Source of the DNA: JAWXBK01 sp040878185
GTDB lineage: Bacteria > Pseudomonadota > Alphaproteobacteria > Dongiales > Dongiaceae
DNA length: 64,000 bases
Assembly (NCBI GenBank): GCA_040878185.1
Contig: JBBDMS010000043.1
Location: 1 to 64,000, forward strand
Direction of reading: 5' to 3'
The position numbers and the translations under genes were made by a program. The notes under the pieces were generated by a model. The model was given only the letters and a program-made list of their open reading frames with translations, ran no database searches and had not been told where the DNA came from. Position 1 is the first letter of the stretch. Each line of letters opens with the position of its first letter. Positions 1-9,321 of this stretch are shown here, one piece after another.

Positions 1-791
1 TTCGGCAGCGTTTCCTTGGTTCGCCCGAAATGCGCGGCGCCCGCGACCTTGAAATGCGAGATCACGACCGGCACGTTCGCGGCAACGCCGATCGCGAAGG
101 CCTCGTCCATCGCCGCGTCGACCTCGGCGCTCTCGTTGCGCATGTGGGTGGTATGGATCGCACCGGCCGGTGCCAGAAGTTCGGCCAGAGCCGAGATTTC
201 GGATGTCGGCGCAGAGATTGCCGGCCGATAGGCGAGCCCGGTCGAAAGCCCGATCGCACCGGCATCGAGCGCCTCGCCGAGCCGGCTGCGCATCGATGCG
301 ATCTCGCCACTATCGGCCGCGCGGTCATAGCGATCCATCGCGCCCGCTCGCAGGGTCGAATGGCCGACCAGACAGGCTGCGTTGAGCGCGATGCTGTCGC
401 GGTCGAGCGTGTCCAGATACTCAGCGAAGGTCGCGAAACGATAATCCGGCTGCGCGCCGATCAGGTCGAGCGGCGGCGGCGGCGGCCGATCGGCGATCCA
501 GGGCGCAAGACTGACGCCACAATTCCCGACCACGACCGTGGTGATGCCCTGGCTCGCCTTCATCGCCATGTCGCCGATCATCAGCGCGCGGTCGTCATGG
601 GTATGCACGTCGATGAAACCGGGTGCGAGCGCGCGGCCGGCCGCATCGATTTCATCGTCGGCATCCATGCGGCCGAGCGCACCGATCGCCGCGATCCGCG
701 CATCGGCAATGGCCAGATCGCCGCGCATCGGCGCAGCGCCGCTGCCGTCGAACAGCAGCGCATTGCGGACGATCAGATCGCAGTCGGCCAT
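1..791 (-). CDS. N-acyl-D-amino-acid deacylase (D-aminoacylase), 5' part only
   Basis: The frame runs off the left edge, so about 263 N-terminal residues are present of a family usually near 480-550. It begins MADCDLIVRNALLFDG, the small beta-sandwich that opens amidohydrolases. The metal-binding strand GFIDVHTHDD follows at about residues 58-67, then GNCGVS near 89-94 (the Cys that bridges metal in D-aminoacylases) and TTHMRNE further on with the next His ligand. The HTHDD form rather than HxH-G is typical of D-aminoacylases, which hydrolyse N-acyl-D-amino acids in the cytoplasm. The start ATG lies 3 bases downstream of an in-frame TGA. Other amidohydrolases such as dihydropyrimidinase are less likely. 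Confidence 0.85.
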   Translation of the reverse strand, partial: MADCDLIVRNALLFDGSGAAPMRGDLAIADARIAAIGALGRMDADDEIDAAGRALAPGFIDVHTHDDRALMIGDMAMKASQGITTVVVGNCGVSLAPWIADRPPPPPLDLIGAQPDYRFATFAEYLDTLDRDSIALNAACLVGHSTLRAGAMDRYDRAADSGEIASMRSRLGEALDAGAIGLSTGLAYRPAISAPTSEISALAELLAPAGAIHTTHMRNESAEVDAAMDEAFAIGVAANVPVVISHFKVAGAAHFGRTKETLP

Positions 792-985
792 GGCTCAGCG
801 CCGGCGCGCGGCGATTCGGGGCGAGGCATCGGTCATGGCCGGCATGCTCTCCCGGCGCGGCCCCGGGTGCAAGCGATCCCGCGGGATTGCAAGGCGGGCG
901 CTTGCCGGCCTTCCGGATTTGTGGCACGTCCAGCGTCGCGACACTGGCGGGTCAGGGTCGCGCTAACCACGGGGGGAGACGCGAG

Positions 986-1240
986 ATGAGCATTCTGGTC
1001 TGGCTGCTGCTGGGGCTAATCGCCGGCATTCTGGCCAAGTTCGTCATGCCGGGGCGCGATGCCGGCGGCATCATCGTCACCGTTGCGCTCGGCGTGGTCG
1101 GCGCCATCATCGGCGGCTATATCGGGACGCGCTTTGGTATCGGCAGCGTCACCGGGATCAATTTCGAATCGATCCTGGTCGCAACCGGCGGCGCAATCCT
1201 GTTGCTGATCCTGTACCGGCTCGTGAGCCGTCGCCGCTGA
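986..1240 (+). CDS. GlsB/YeaQ/YmgE family stress-response membrane protein
   Basis: An 84-residue, very hydrophobic protein with three predicted membrane helices (about 2-22, 28-48 and 64-80). The first turn reads GLIAGILAKFVMPGRD, the family signature (historically called transglycosylase-associated protein). The role in the inner membrane is poorly defined; relatives are induced in stationary phase or acid stress. A strong purine-rich ribosome site, GGGGGGAG, precedes the ATG at normal spacing. It is divergent from the D-aminoacylase and convergent with the GMC oxidoreductase. Length matches the family norm of about 80-90. Confidence 0.88.
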   Translation: MSILVWLLLGLIAGILAKFVMPGRDAGGIIVTVALGVVGAIIGGYIGTRFGIGSVTGINFESILVATGGAILLLILYRLVSRRR

Positions 1241-1271
1241 TCGCAGCCGTTTCGCGCGAATTCCCGATCGC

Positions 1272-2963
1272 TCAGGCAGCTTCGCTCACCCGGCGCACCG
1301 GTTCGCCGGTGCGCTGACGCGTCTGCCAGTCGGGCGCGGTCCAGACCGGTGCATCCGAGGCGGCCAGCGGCACGGCGCCCCTGATCATATCCGCCGCCTT
1401 CTCCGCGAGCATGATCGTCGGCGCATTGAGATTGCCGGTCGTGACCTGCGGCATGATCGAGGAATCAACGACGCGCAGCGCCTCGATTCCATGCACCCGG
1501 CATTGCGGATCGACCACGGCCATGCGGTCGACGCCCATCTTGCAGGTACCGGACGGATGGTACGCGGTTTCGACCGCACGGCGGATGAATTCGTCGATCT
1601 GGGCATCGCTCTGTGCGGCCGCACCGGGTGCGAGCTCGCGACCGCGATAGGGATCAAACGCCGGCTGCGCGAAAATCTCGCGCGTCAGGCGCACCGCTGC
1701 CCGAAATTCGGTCCAATCGTCCGGCTCCGACATGTAGTTGAAGAAGACGCGCATCTTGTCGCGCGGATTGGCCGAGCGCAGCCGGACCCAGCCGCGGCTC
1801 TTTGAGCGCATCGGCCCGACATGGACCTGATACCCGTGACCGCCGGCGACCGCGTTGCCGTCATAGGATATCGCCGCCGGCAGGAAATGGAACTGGATGT
1901 CGGCCCAGCGCACGCCCGGGCGCGAACGGATGAAAGCACCCGCCTCGAAATGGTTGGTTGCGCCCAGCCCATCCTTGAGCAGCGTCCAGCGCGCGCCGAT
2001 CATCGCCTTCGACATCGGATTGAGTACGCTGTAGAGCGTGACCGGCTGTGTGCAGGCCTGCTGGAAATAGAGCTCGAGATGGTCCATCAGGTTTTCGCCG
2101 ACGCCAGGCAGATCGGTCACGACGTCGATGCCGTGCTGCTTGAGCTGTGCGCCCGGGCCGATGCCCGAGAGCATCAATAGCTGCGGCGAATTGATCGGGC
2201 CGCCGGCGAGGATCACCTCGCGGCTCGCTTTCGCCTGGATCGTGCGATCGCCGCGCCGGTACGAAACGCCGCCGGCACGATTGCCTTCGACAAGGACGCG
2301 ATCGACGAACGCCTCAAGCTCGAGCTTCAGGTTCGGTCGGCCGAGGATGGGACGGATATAGCCGTTGGCCGTACTCCAGCGCTTGCCACGATGGACGGTC
2401 ATGTCCGACCGGCCGAACCCTTCCTGCCGATAGCCGTTCACGTCGGCGGTGCGACCGTAGCCGGCCTGAACGCCGGCCTCGACGAACGCATGATAAAGCG
2501 GGTTCTTCATCGCACCGTTCGAGGTATGCAGCGGGCCCGACGCACCGCGATACTCGTCGCCGCCGTCGGCGCGGGTCTCCGCTTTACGGAAATAAGGCAG
2601 AATCTCCTTGTACGACCAGCCCTTCGCGCCGAGTTCGGCCCAGTTGTCGAAGTCGAGCGCGTTGCCGCGCACATAGACCATGCCGTTGATCGAAGACGAC
2701 CCGCCCAGCACTTTGCCGCGCGGACAAAGGATGCTGCGTCCGCCGAGATGCGGCTCGGGCTCGGTATGATAGGCCCAGCTGTATTTTTCCTTGTTCAGCG
2801 GGATCGAGAGCGCGGTCGGCATCTGGATGAAGATGCTGCTGTCGCGCCCGCCCGCTTCGAGCAGCAGAACGCGTACCTTCGGATCCTCGGTCAGCCGGTT
2901 CGCCAGCACACAACCGGCCGAGCCGGCGCCCACGATGACATAGTCGTATGTTTCTTCGGCCAT
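1272..2963 (-). CDS. GMC family FAD-dependent oxidoreductase (choline dehydrogenase-like)
   Basis: A 563-residue protein of standard GMC length. It has an N-terminal ADP-binding motif, VGAGSAGCVLANRL (residues 11-24), the GMC signature GKVLGGSSSINGMVY near 83-97, a second signature GGPINSPQLLMLSGIG near 255-270, and the C-terminal active-site block HPSGTCKMG with its catalytic His. Such enzymes oxidise primary or secondary alcohols with FAD; BetA-like sequence does not fix the substrate. No betB or BetI-type regulator is adjacent, so an osmoprotectant role is not supported here. It is transcribed alone. Confidence 0.9.
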   Translation of the reverse strand: MAEETYDYVIVGAGSAGCVLANRLTEDPKVRVLLLEAGGRDSSIFIQMPTALSIPLNKEKYSWAYHTEPEPHLGGRSILCPRGKVLGGSSSINGMVYVRGNALDFDNWAELGAKGWSYKEILPYFRKAETRADGGDEYRGASGPLHTSNGAMKNPLYHAFVEAGVQAGYGRTADVNGYRQEGFGRSDMTVHRGKRWSTANGYIRPILGRPNLKLELEAFVDRVLVEGNRAGGVSYRRGDRTIQAKASREVILAGGPINSPQLLMLSGIGPGAQLKQHGIDVVTDLPGVGENLMDHLELYFQQACTQPVTLYSVLNPMSKAMIGARWTLLKDGLGATNHFEAGAFIRSRPGVRWADIQFHFLPAAISYDGNAVAGGHGYQVHVGPMRSKSRGWVRLRSANPRDKMRVFFNYMSEPDDWTEFRAAVRLTREIFAQPAFDPYRGRELAPGAAAQSDAQIDEFIRRAVETAYHPSGTCKMGVDRMAVVDPQCRVHGIEALRVVDSSIMPQVTTGNLNAPTIMLAEKAADMIRGAVPLAASDAPVWTAPDWQTRQRTGEPVRRVSEAA

Positions 2964-3106
2964 GAACCCGCCCCCGCCTGTGCGGATGTATTCTTGCAGG
3001 CCCGGCCGCGAACGGAAAGCCGCCGCCGGGCGGGCGCTGGATGCGGATTCGGAGGGCGCCTATAGTGCCGGGCCGTCGCCATAACCACCGCCTTTGTGCC
3101 AGTCGC

Positions 3107-3778
3107 ATGCCCGAACGCCATTCCACCGGACGTCGCCGCACCACGCAGCGGATCGCCGCCATGCTGATCGCCGGATTGTTTCTCGCCCGGCCGGAACCGG
3201 TCGCAGCGCACCCTCATGTCTGGATCGATGCCAGCGCCGTCCTGGTCATCGACGCCGCCGATGAGGTGGAGGCGGTCAGGATCGTCTGGCAGTTCGACGA
3301 ATTTTTCAGCGCCTTCGCGCTTGAGGAACTGAACGCGGATGGCGACGGCGAAGTCACTGCGGCGGATAAGGAAGAGCTGGCGCGGCAGTATATCGAGAGC
3401 CTGGTCGAGTGGCATTACATGACCGAGCTTCTGGTCGACGACAGCTACGGGATTTTCGGGGAAGCCGAAGCCTATGCGACCGAGATCGACGACGGGATCA
3501 TTACGCTGCGCTTTACATTGCCGCTCGCCAAACCGGTCGATGCCGCGGCGCACGATGTCGCGCTCCGCATGTACGACCCTACTTATTATATCGCGGTCCA
3601 GTTCGCGGGCGACGACGCGGTCACGATCGAGGGATCGGATTCCTGCACGGTCGCCGTCGATCGCGCAACGCCGAGCCTCGATCCGCTGAGCCTCGGCGAA
3701 AGTACCTTCACCAATACCGATCAGGCGTCGGGTATCGGGATCATGTTTGCCGAGACGGCACGACTGCGCTGTGACTGA
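3107..3778 (+). CDS. DUF1007 family exported protein (ZevA-like metal-uptake partner)
   Basis: A 223-residue protein with a signal peptide (hydrophobic core IAAMLIAGLFLA ending near PVAAHP). The mature N-terminus HPHVWIDA is the DUF1007 hallmark and looks like a metal-binding His cluster. An EF-hand-like stretch, DADGDGEVTAADKEE, is present near residues 82-95 (NADGDGEVT). The next gene is a NicO-family transporter that overlaps its stop, and this pair is the arrangement known as ZevAB in Haemophilus (zinc) and annotated Ni/Co elsewhere. The ATG chosen gives a clean signal peptide; an upstream ATG 66 bases earlier is less likely. Confidence 0.8.
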   Translation: MPERHSTGRRRTTQRIAAMLIAGLFLARPEPVAAHPHVWIDASAVLVIDAADEVEAVRIVWQFDEFFSAFALEELNADGDGEVTAADKEELARQYIESLVEWHYMTELLVDDSYGIFGEAEAYATEIDDGIITLRFTLPLAKPVDAAAHDVALRMYDPTYYIAVQFAGDDAVTIEGSDSCTVAVDRATPSLDPLSLGESTFTNTDQASGIGIMFAETARLRCD

Positions 3779-4862
3779 TCGCTGGAGCCAACCGCGCAGC
3801 GCGATGCGGGTTTACTGGCCGCGCGCGGCATGGGCCGTTCTGATCCTGCTGATCCCGTTGTTCCTGGCGGCCATTCCGGCAACCGCGCAGGAGACCGGAA
3901 CGTCGCCGTTCGGCGCTGCGCCGGCGGAATCGGCAGACAGCGGCGCACCGGACCGGTTCGATCGGCTGATGATCGAAATTCGGACGCAACAGCGCGACCT
4001 GCAGCGCAAACTGGCCGAGGCGGTCCGCGCGACGGACAGGGCCGGATCGCCCGGTCCGCTGATTGCGCTGCTGGGTCTCTGCTTTCTCTACGGCGTGTTC
4101 CATGCAGTCGGGCCCGGACACGGGAAGGCGGTGATCACGGCCTATGCGCTGACCAGCGAACGGATCATGTGGCGCGGCATCGGGATCGCGCTGCTGGCCG
4201 CCCTCATCCAGGCGACCACCGCCGTTCTGCTGGTCTATGCCGTGCTGCTGACGCTCGACGGCACCACGCGCCTCATTACCCGCAGCGTGACGATCGCCGA
4301 AGCCGCGAGCTTCCTACTGATTGCGGCCATGGGCGCGTATCTCCTGATCGGCGGGCTGCGCCGCCTGAAGCGGAGCCGCACCGCCGCCACGGCGCATGGA
4401 CAGCACCACGATCACAGCCACCATGATCGTCCCGACGATGCGCACGATCACGGACTTGGGCACGGACTTGGGCATCACGATCATGCGCATATGCCGGATG
4501 CCCAGATGCTCAGCCATGCGCACGGCCTGCGCGACGCGATCGCTCTGGCCGTCGCGGTCGGAATCCGCCCCTGCACGGGGGCGATCCTGGTCCTGGTGTT
4601 CGCCTACGGGCTCGGACTGCATCTCGCGGGAATCGTTTCGGCCTATGCGATGGGAGCCGGCACGGGGATCGCGGTCGCCGCCCTCGTTGCCATTGCGTCG
4701 CTGATCCGTCTGCCGCAATCGCGCGCCGCGGCAAGCGGCCGGCACTGGGCCCTGCGCCTCGATATCGCGCTCAGGATTCTGGGCGGGCTTGCGATCGTCG
4801 CAATCGGGCTCTTGCTGTTCTGGGCGACGGTCACAGCGCCACCGGCACCGTTTGCCGGCTGA
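3771..4862 (+). CDS. NicO family metal transporter (nickel/cobalt or zinc; RcnA/ZevB-like)
   Basis: An integral membrane protein with an N-terminal signal-like segment, a short periplasmic coiled stretch and about six helices. It carries the NicO signatures GVFHAVGPGHGKAVI (near residue 108) and GIRPCTGAI (near 265). Between them lies a cytosolic loop with some 15 His residues (HDHSHHD, HHDHAH). It probably moves a divalent metal with the DUF1007 partner. Start is uncertain: the GTG used overlaps the upstream stop (GTGACTGA) and suggests coupling; an ATG 33 bases later begins right at the signal-like helix and is equally possible. The metal cannot be read from sequence. Confidence 0.8.
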   Translation: MTDRWSQPRSAMRVYWPRAAWAVLILLIPLFLAAIPATAQETGTSPFGAAPAESADSGAPDRFDRLMIEIRTQQRDLQRKLAEAVRATDRAGSPGPLIALLGLCFLYGVFHAVGPGHGKAVITAYALTSERIMWRGIGIALLAALIQATTAVLLVYAVLLTLDGTTRLITRSVTIAEAASFLLIAAMGAYLLIGGLRRLKRSRTAATAHGQHHDHSHHDRPDDAHDHGLGHGLGHHDHAHMPDAQMLSHAHGLRDAIALAVAVGIRPCTGAILVLVFAYGLGLHLAGIVSAYAMGAGTGIAVAALVAIASLIRLPQSRAAASGRHWALRLDIALRILGGLAIVAIGLLLFWATVTAPPAPFAG

Positions 4863-4867
4863 CCGCG

Positions 4868-6070
4868 TCAGCTGCGCGGGGCGCGCGCCTCGCTGAGGCT
4901 TGCACCAATCGCATCGATCATCGCCATCGTGTCGCCCAGCAGCGCCAGATTGCGTGCGGTCGGCCAGCTCGACAGTTTGACCGCGACCAGCGCGCGCGGC
5001 GGATCGACATAGACAAGCTGGCCATGGATGCCGCGCGCCATCGCGGCCCCCGTCGTCACATTGCGTACCCACCATTGCCGGCTATAGGCATGGCCGGGCT
5101 GCGGTCCGCCGAACGCGGGATCGTTGAATTTCTCAGGATCGCCGGTGCGACAGGCGCGTACCCAGGCCGCCGGCACGATCGCGCGACCGTTCGCGACGCC
5201 GTCGTCGAGATACATCTGGCCGAAGCGGGCAAGATCGCGCAAAGCTGCCGACATGCCGCCATCGGCAAGCCCGACGCCGGCGCGATCGAGCGCGATGTCG
5301 GCATCGAATTCCATGCCCATCGGGTGCCAGAGTTCCTGCGACAGCAGCGTCGCCAGATCCGTTTGAGTTGCGCTGGCGATCACCCAGCCGAGCACGTCGG
5401 TTTCGATCGAGCGATAGCGGAAGGCAGAACCGTGCTCGCGCTCGCGCGTCGTTAAACTGAGGATGAGCTGATCGATCGAACGATAGGGTTCGTCGGGGGG
5501 CAGCGGTTTCCAGCCGAGCGCCCAGTCGATGCGGGCGGCATCCGACAGCGGATCGGTATAGTCCTCGTTGAAGCGGACGCCACTCTGCATGTCGAGTACC
5601 TGCCCGATCGTCGCGCCGTCATAGGCGGTGCGGGCGAGCTCCGGCACAAAACGGGTCAGCGGGTCGTCGAACCGGAAAAGACCACGCGCCTCGAAGATAC
5701 CGAACAGAGTCCCGACGAAGGATTTGGTAACCGACATCACCAGATGCGGTGCCGCGGGCACGAGGCCGTTGCCGTAATGCTCGATGAGGATGCGGCCGCG
5801 ATGCAGCAGAATGAAACCTTCGGTGTGGGTCGCATCGAGCACTCCGCGCACCGTCGTCTCATTGCCGCTGCCGCCGCGAAAAGCCAGCCGGTCCAGATCC
5901 TGAAGATCGGACGGCAAGTGCCAGACGGGCCCGCCGCCGCGCGGGATGGGCGCGGTCGGAAACAGCCGGCGCATATTGTGGAACGCCCAGGCGTTGAAGG
6001 GATTTCGATCCCAGGTCTCGAGGGTCGGCCGCGCTTCGGCCGGCGGCGGAAACCCGCGCATGACTTCCAT
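4868..6070 (-). CDS. Class C beta-lactamase-fold serine hydrolase (NylB/esterase-like)
   Basis: A 400-residue protein with the serine beta-lactamase triad of motifs: SVTK at residues 113-116 (nucleophile Ser and general-base Lys), FRYRS for the YxN-like second motif, and an HGQ triplet near the C-terminus in place of KTG. This pattern is typical of 6-aminohexanoate-dimer hydrolase-like and esterase members rather than true antibiotic-resistance enzymes. No signal peptide is seen, so it is likely cytoplasmic. Its start lies 9 bases after the MttB-family gene, so the two are probably one transcript. A second ATG three codons in is an alternative start. Confidence 0.82.
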   Translation of the reverse strand: MEVMRGFPPPAEARPTLETWDRNPFNAWAFHNMRRLFPTAPIPRGGGPVWHLPSDLQDLDRLAFRGGSGNETTVRGVLDATHTEGFILLHRGRILIEHYGNGLVPAAPHLVMSVTKSFVGTLFGIFEARGLFRFDDPLTRFVPELARTAYDGATIGQVLDMQSGVRFNEDYTDPLSDAARIDWALGWKPLPPDEPYRSIDQLILSLTTREREHGSAFRYRSIETDVLGWVIASATQTDLATLLSQELWHPMGMEFDADIALDRAGVGLADGGMSAALRDLARFGQMYLDDGVANGRAIVPAAWVRACRTGDPEKFNDPAFGGPQPGHAYSRQWWVRNVTTGAAMARGIHGQLVYVDPPRALVAVKLSSWPTARNLALLGDTMAMIDAIGASLSEARAPRS

Positions 6071-6079
6071 GAGGGATGT

Positions 6080-7660
6080 TTACTCGGCGGCTTCGGTGGT
6101 GCGCGGCCGCATCGCCTCGCGCGGCAACCGAACCGGAAATTTCGCGCGGATCGCATCGTCGATCGCGGCGGGCACATGATCCGGGAAATGCTGCCCGAGC
6201 GTGTCGCGGACGCGGCGGATCGCCCGATCGAGGATCGTCGGCCGGCCCTTCTCGACCCATTCTTTCGGGCTCATCCGGTCGCCGACCAGCGGATAGACAT
6301 AGTCGCGCTGCATAAGCTGGAGCGTCTGGCCCGAACCGAGATAATGGCCCGGCCCTTCGAGGCAGGTCTGGCGGATGGTTTCGAGCGAGATCGATTCATC
6401 GGTCACGTCGATCGAACGGATGGTGCGCTGCACGGCGCCGATAATGTCGTTGTCGATAACCAGGCTTTCGAGCGAGAAGCCGAGCAGGCTCGCATGCATG
6501 CCGGCAGACTCGTAGATCAGGTTTGCACCGGAATTGCCGACGATCGCGTGGTTGTAGGCTTTTTCGGCGCCGGCCTGCGCATCGGGTATTTTCGAATCGC
6601 TGATGCCCGAGGCGGTGCCGAGCGTGAGATCGTAGAAGAGGCCCATCTGGCCGGCTGCCGCCGACAGCAGCGCCTGCTCGGGGCTGCCGCCCGACATCGC
6701 GCCGGTGCGCAGATCGGAAACGAAGCACCAGGTGCCGAAGATCGCCGGCGCACCGGGCTTGATCGCATTGACATAGACCAACCCGGCCAGGCATTCCGCG
6801 ACTTCCTGCACGACAGCACCCGCGAGCGCCGCGGGCGCCGTAGCGCCGGCCTGCCCGGCCGACAGCAGCAGGACCGGCATGCCGCCGCGCACCGCCACTT
6901 CGAGGCAACGGCAGGCATCGGTTGCGAACTTGAGCGGCGGCACGACGAAGCAGTTGGACTGGCTCACGAAGGGTCGCGCGCGCCATTTATCTTCGCCGCC
7001 GGCAATCATATGTAACATCTGCAGCGAGGCTTCGAGCTGCGGCACGTCGACCCAACTCGAACCGACATGCTTGGTGGTGCCGACGACACTCGTGTAGCAG
7101 GTATTGAAATCCATCTCGAACGGATCGGGAAGATCGCGGCACACGACCGAGCGCTGGTAGAAATGAATGTGGTCCAGCGTGTCGACGAGGCGCGCGATGT
7201 CGTAGGCGTCCTGTGTGACCGATTCGCGATAATCGCCGGTCACGGGATCGACGATATGCACCGCGGCACCCGCGGTACCGAAATAAGTCCGGGAACCCCA
7301 AGGCTCCATGTCGTGACGCGAATCCTGCCCGGGCAGGATGAACTGCCGCGCGGCTTTCGCGATCGTATCTTCGATCAGCGCGCGCGGGAAAATCAGCCGT
7401 CCCTCGCTGGTCAGCTTCGCGCCGACCGCGGTGCAGACCTCGACGCAGGACGGAATTGCATCGGCCAAGCCGATATTCTCCAGCACGTCGAGCGCCGCAT
7501 GGTGAATCTTCAGAACATCGGCATCGCTCAGCGGTCTGTACCGACCGCTTTCGAGCCCGGGGCGTACCGGCCGTTCGGCCTCCGCCATCGGGGCGGCGCG
7601 CAACGCCCGCCGCGCTTCCCTGCCCCCGCGACGCCGCTCCTGCGCATTCGTGCCCGACAT
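6080..7660 (-). CDS. Trimethylamine methyltransferase (MttB) superfamily protein, non-pyrrolysine
   Basis: A 526-residue protein matching MttB-family length, with no in-frame amber codon, so it is a non-pyrrolysine member. Family features include the N-terminal helix IHHAALDVLENIGL, the block PFVSQSNCFVVPPLKF and the C-terminal QRDYVYPLVGDRMSPKEW. Characterised non-Pyl relatives demethylate quaternary amines such as glycine betaine or proline betaine, passing methyl to a corrinoid protein. No corrinoid protein is encoded beside it. The ATG chosen has GGAG 10 bases upstream; another ATG 15 bases earlier lacks a site. It shares a transcript with the serine hydrolase. Confidence 0.82.
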   Translation of the reverse strand: MSGTNAQERRRGGREARRALRAAPMAEAERPVRPGLESGRYRPLSDADVLKIHHAALDVLENIGLADAIPSCVEVCTAVGAKLTSEGRLIFPRALIEDTIAKAARQFILPGQDSRHDMEPWGSRTYFGTAGAAVHIVDPVTGDYRESVTQDAYDIARLVDTLDHIHFYQRSVVCRDLPDPFEMDFNTCYTSVVGTTKHVGSSWVDVPQLEASLQMLHMIAGGEDKWRARPFVSQSNCFVVPPLKFATDACRCLEVAVRGGMPVLLLSAGQAGATAPAALAGAVVQEVAECLAGLVYVNAIKPGAPAIFGTWCFVSDLRTGAMSGGSPEQALLSAAAGQMGLFYDLTLGTASGISDSKIPDAQAGAEKAYNHAIVGNSGANLIYESAGMHASLLGFSLESLVIDNDIIGAVQRTIRSIDVTDESISLETIRQTCLEGPGHYLGSGQTLQLMQRDYVYPLVGDRMSPKEWVEKGRPTILDRAIRRVRDTLGQHFPDHVPAAIDDAIRAKFPVRLPREAMRPRTTEAAE

Positions 7661-7892
7661 CGGGAGACGCTCCATGGTCAAAGGGCCGCCCGTTGCGGCC
7701 TGTTACGCGCGATCATTCTGGCAGCCGGGATGGCCGCCGATCAATGCGATTCGGCAATTTCCCCGCCCCCGGCACCCCCGACGGACCCGGCGATGGCGTG
7801 CGGATTTCGCCCGGAAAACCGCGCCAATCGGCTGCGCTCGCGCGATCACTTGGCCGGCCTGCGGCGCGCCACCGCATCGGACGCTTCGGGGC

Positions 7893-8906
7893 TCAACCGG
7901 TCGTTGGAAGTGGCACCGGGGTTCGCTCAGGCGCGATATCGTCCGATGAGTCGGCCGCCGTCGACGCATCCGCGCGCCAGGAGTCGAGATTGCGGCCCGT
8001 CAGCGTTTCGAGCACGGCGATATCGTCAAGAAATGCCTGCAAGAGCGTCGACCTCGTTCCGGCGTCGAGTCTCGCGCGCGGCGTTTCGCTGGCGTTCGCG
8101 CGACGCAACAGCCGGCGCACCGGCCGCGTCGCGCGCGCCAGTTTTCCATAGAGCGCGGTCGATTTGGGATTGACCGGCAGGAACGCCATCAGAAACGCAC
8201 CCGAATTGAGGAATTGAAGCGATTTGCTGCGATAGGTCCGATGCGGCGCCTTGCGGGGAAAATCCGTGCGACCGTCATAGGGCAAGCCGGCAAAGGCAAG
8301 AACCTGCTGATAGCAGCCGAGTGGGTCGGTCAGGAAATCGTCGTAGAACACCCAAAGGCAGCGTTCGCGGCCAACCGCTTCCAGCAACGCCTTCACATGC
8401 CGACCGAGGCTGCCGACTTCGAGATAGTCGAGCATCTTCGGATCGCTGCAGGTCCAGGGGACCTGCTGACCGTTGCGACGCGGTCCCTGAAGTTGCCATG
8501 CGCGATCGAGATCGGCTTCCGTCTCCTGCCGATAGAAGAGCAACCGGCTGTGATAGGAATGAACCAGGTCGACGGGATTGCGCAGCATCACCAGGAAGCG
8601 CGATTCCGGAAATGCCGCCAGCGCGCGCTTGGCCGCATCCGGGCGATACAGATACGAGATGCTGCCGTCGAGCAGCAGATTGTGCGCCGGCAAAACGTTC
8701 GGAAAATGATTGCGCCGATAGGTCTCCCACGACCGGGCGATATTGTCGGTCGAGTCGGGCGACAGAAAGAAATGCGTCTCCTTCGGGCGCGAGCCGCAAA
8801 TCTCGGGATGCGCGCCGAGATAGCGGGTCATCGCCGTCGTGCCGCAACGCGGCGCGCCGGCGATAATCAGGATCTTCGTCGTCGCGGAAAGCGCCATCGA
8901 TGTCAT
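7893..8906 (-). CDS. Sulfotransferase family protein
   Basis: A 337-residue protein with the 5'-phosphosulfate-binding loop IIAGAPRCGTTAMTRYL at residues 14-30, and the 3'-phosphate motif FLVMLRNPVDLVHSYHSRLL near residues 103-122. These are the two PAPS-binding signatures of Sulfotransfer_1/3 enzymes, which move sulfate to hydroxyl or amino groups. The acceptor cannot be inferred. No membrane segment precedes the domain, so it is soluble. The gene stands between the MttB-like gene and a divergent binding-protein gene. Sulfate uptake genes exist elsewhere in the window, but no PAPS synthesis genes are seen. Confidence 0.85.
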   Translation of the reverse strand: MTSMALSATTKILIIAGAPRCGTTAMTRYLGAHPEICGSRPKETHFFLSPDSTDNIARSWETYRRNHFPNVLPAHNLLLDGSISYLYRPDAAKRALAAFPESRFLVMLRNPVDLVHSYHSRLLFYRQETEADLDRAWQLQGPRRNGQQVPWTCSDPKMLDYLEVGSLGRHVKALLEAVGRERCLWVFYDDFLTDPLGCYQQVLAFAGLPYDGRTDFPRKAPHRTYRSKSLQFLNSGAFLMAFLPVNPKSTALYGKLARATRPVRRLLRRANASETPRARLDAGTRSTLLQAFLDDIAVLETLTGRNLDSWRADASTAADSSDDIAPERTPVPLPTTG

Positions 8907-9321
8907 CGTATGGCGATTGTCGCGCGGCTATCGGCCGACACGCATGAAAATGGGGTCCTGAATGGCACCTCGCGCCGATGCCCGGGAAGGTAGAGCCCGC
9001 AATCCATGAACCCTCACCGATGTATTTTTGCGATCCCGGCGCTCGACCGGCGCCCCGCGCCAATCTAGCGTCTGGGCACCTCCGCGCAAGCGGGACCCAG
9101 GAAATTGCGCTGTAACAGGCCGATTCGACCGATCGGGGCCGCCGCAAATCCGCCAGAATCGCGGTTCATTCTCGATCATCCAAGAGCTTGCGCGGTTGCC
9201 TGGGGGTAGCGCCCCGGGCTAGCATTTCTGCGGATCCGGCGGCTGCGGCCGCCAGGCCCCGGGCGGCTTGTCCTCACGAACGCGGCCGCAGCGACAAACC
9301 AGCAGGGAGGTTTTACCGATC
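8907..9321. promoter_or_regulatory. Intergenic region with putative promoter for the PotD-like gene
   Basis: A 415-base gap between divergent genes with no credible coding frame. A weak sigma70-like pair for the rightward gene is TTGCCT at 9196-9201 and TAGCAT at 9220-9225, 18 bases apart, with a small GC hairpin (GGGGGTAGCGCCCC) inside the spacer. The ribosome site GGGAGG sits at 9305-9310. Nothing else is recognisable. Confidence 0.35.

Noticed and set aside
6080..7660. Pyrrolysine-containing trimethylamine methyltransferase
   Set aside because: The frame has no in-frame TAG, so it belongs to the non-pyrrolysine branch.
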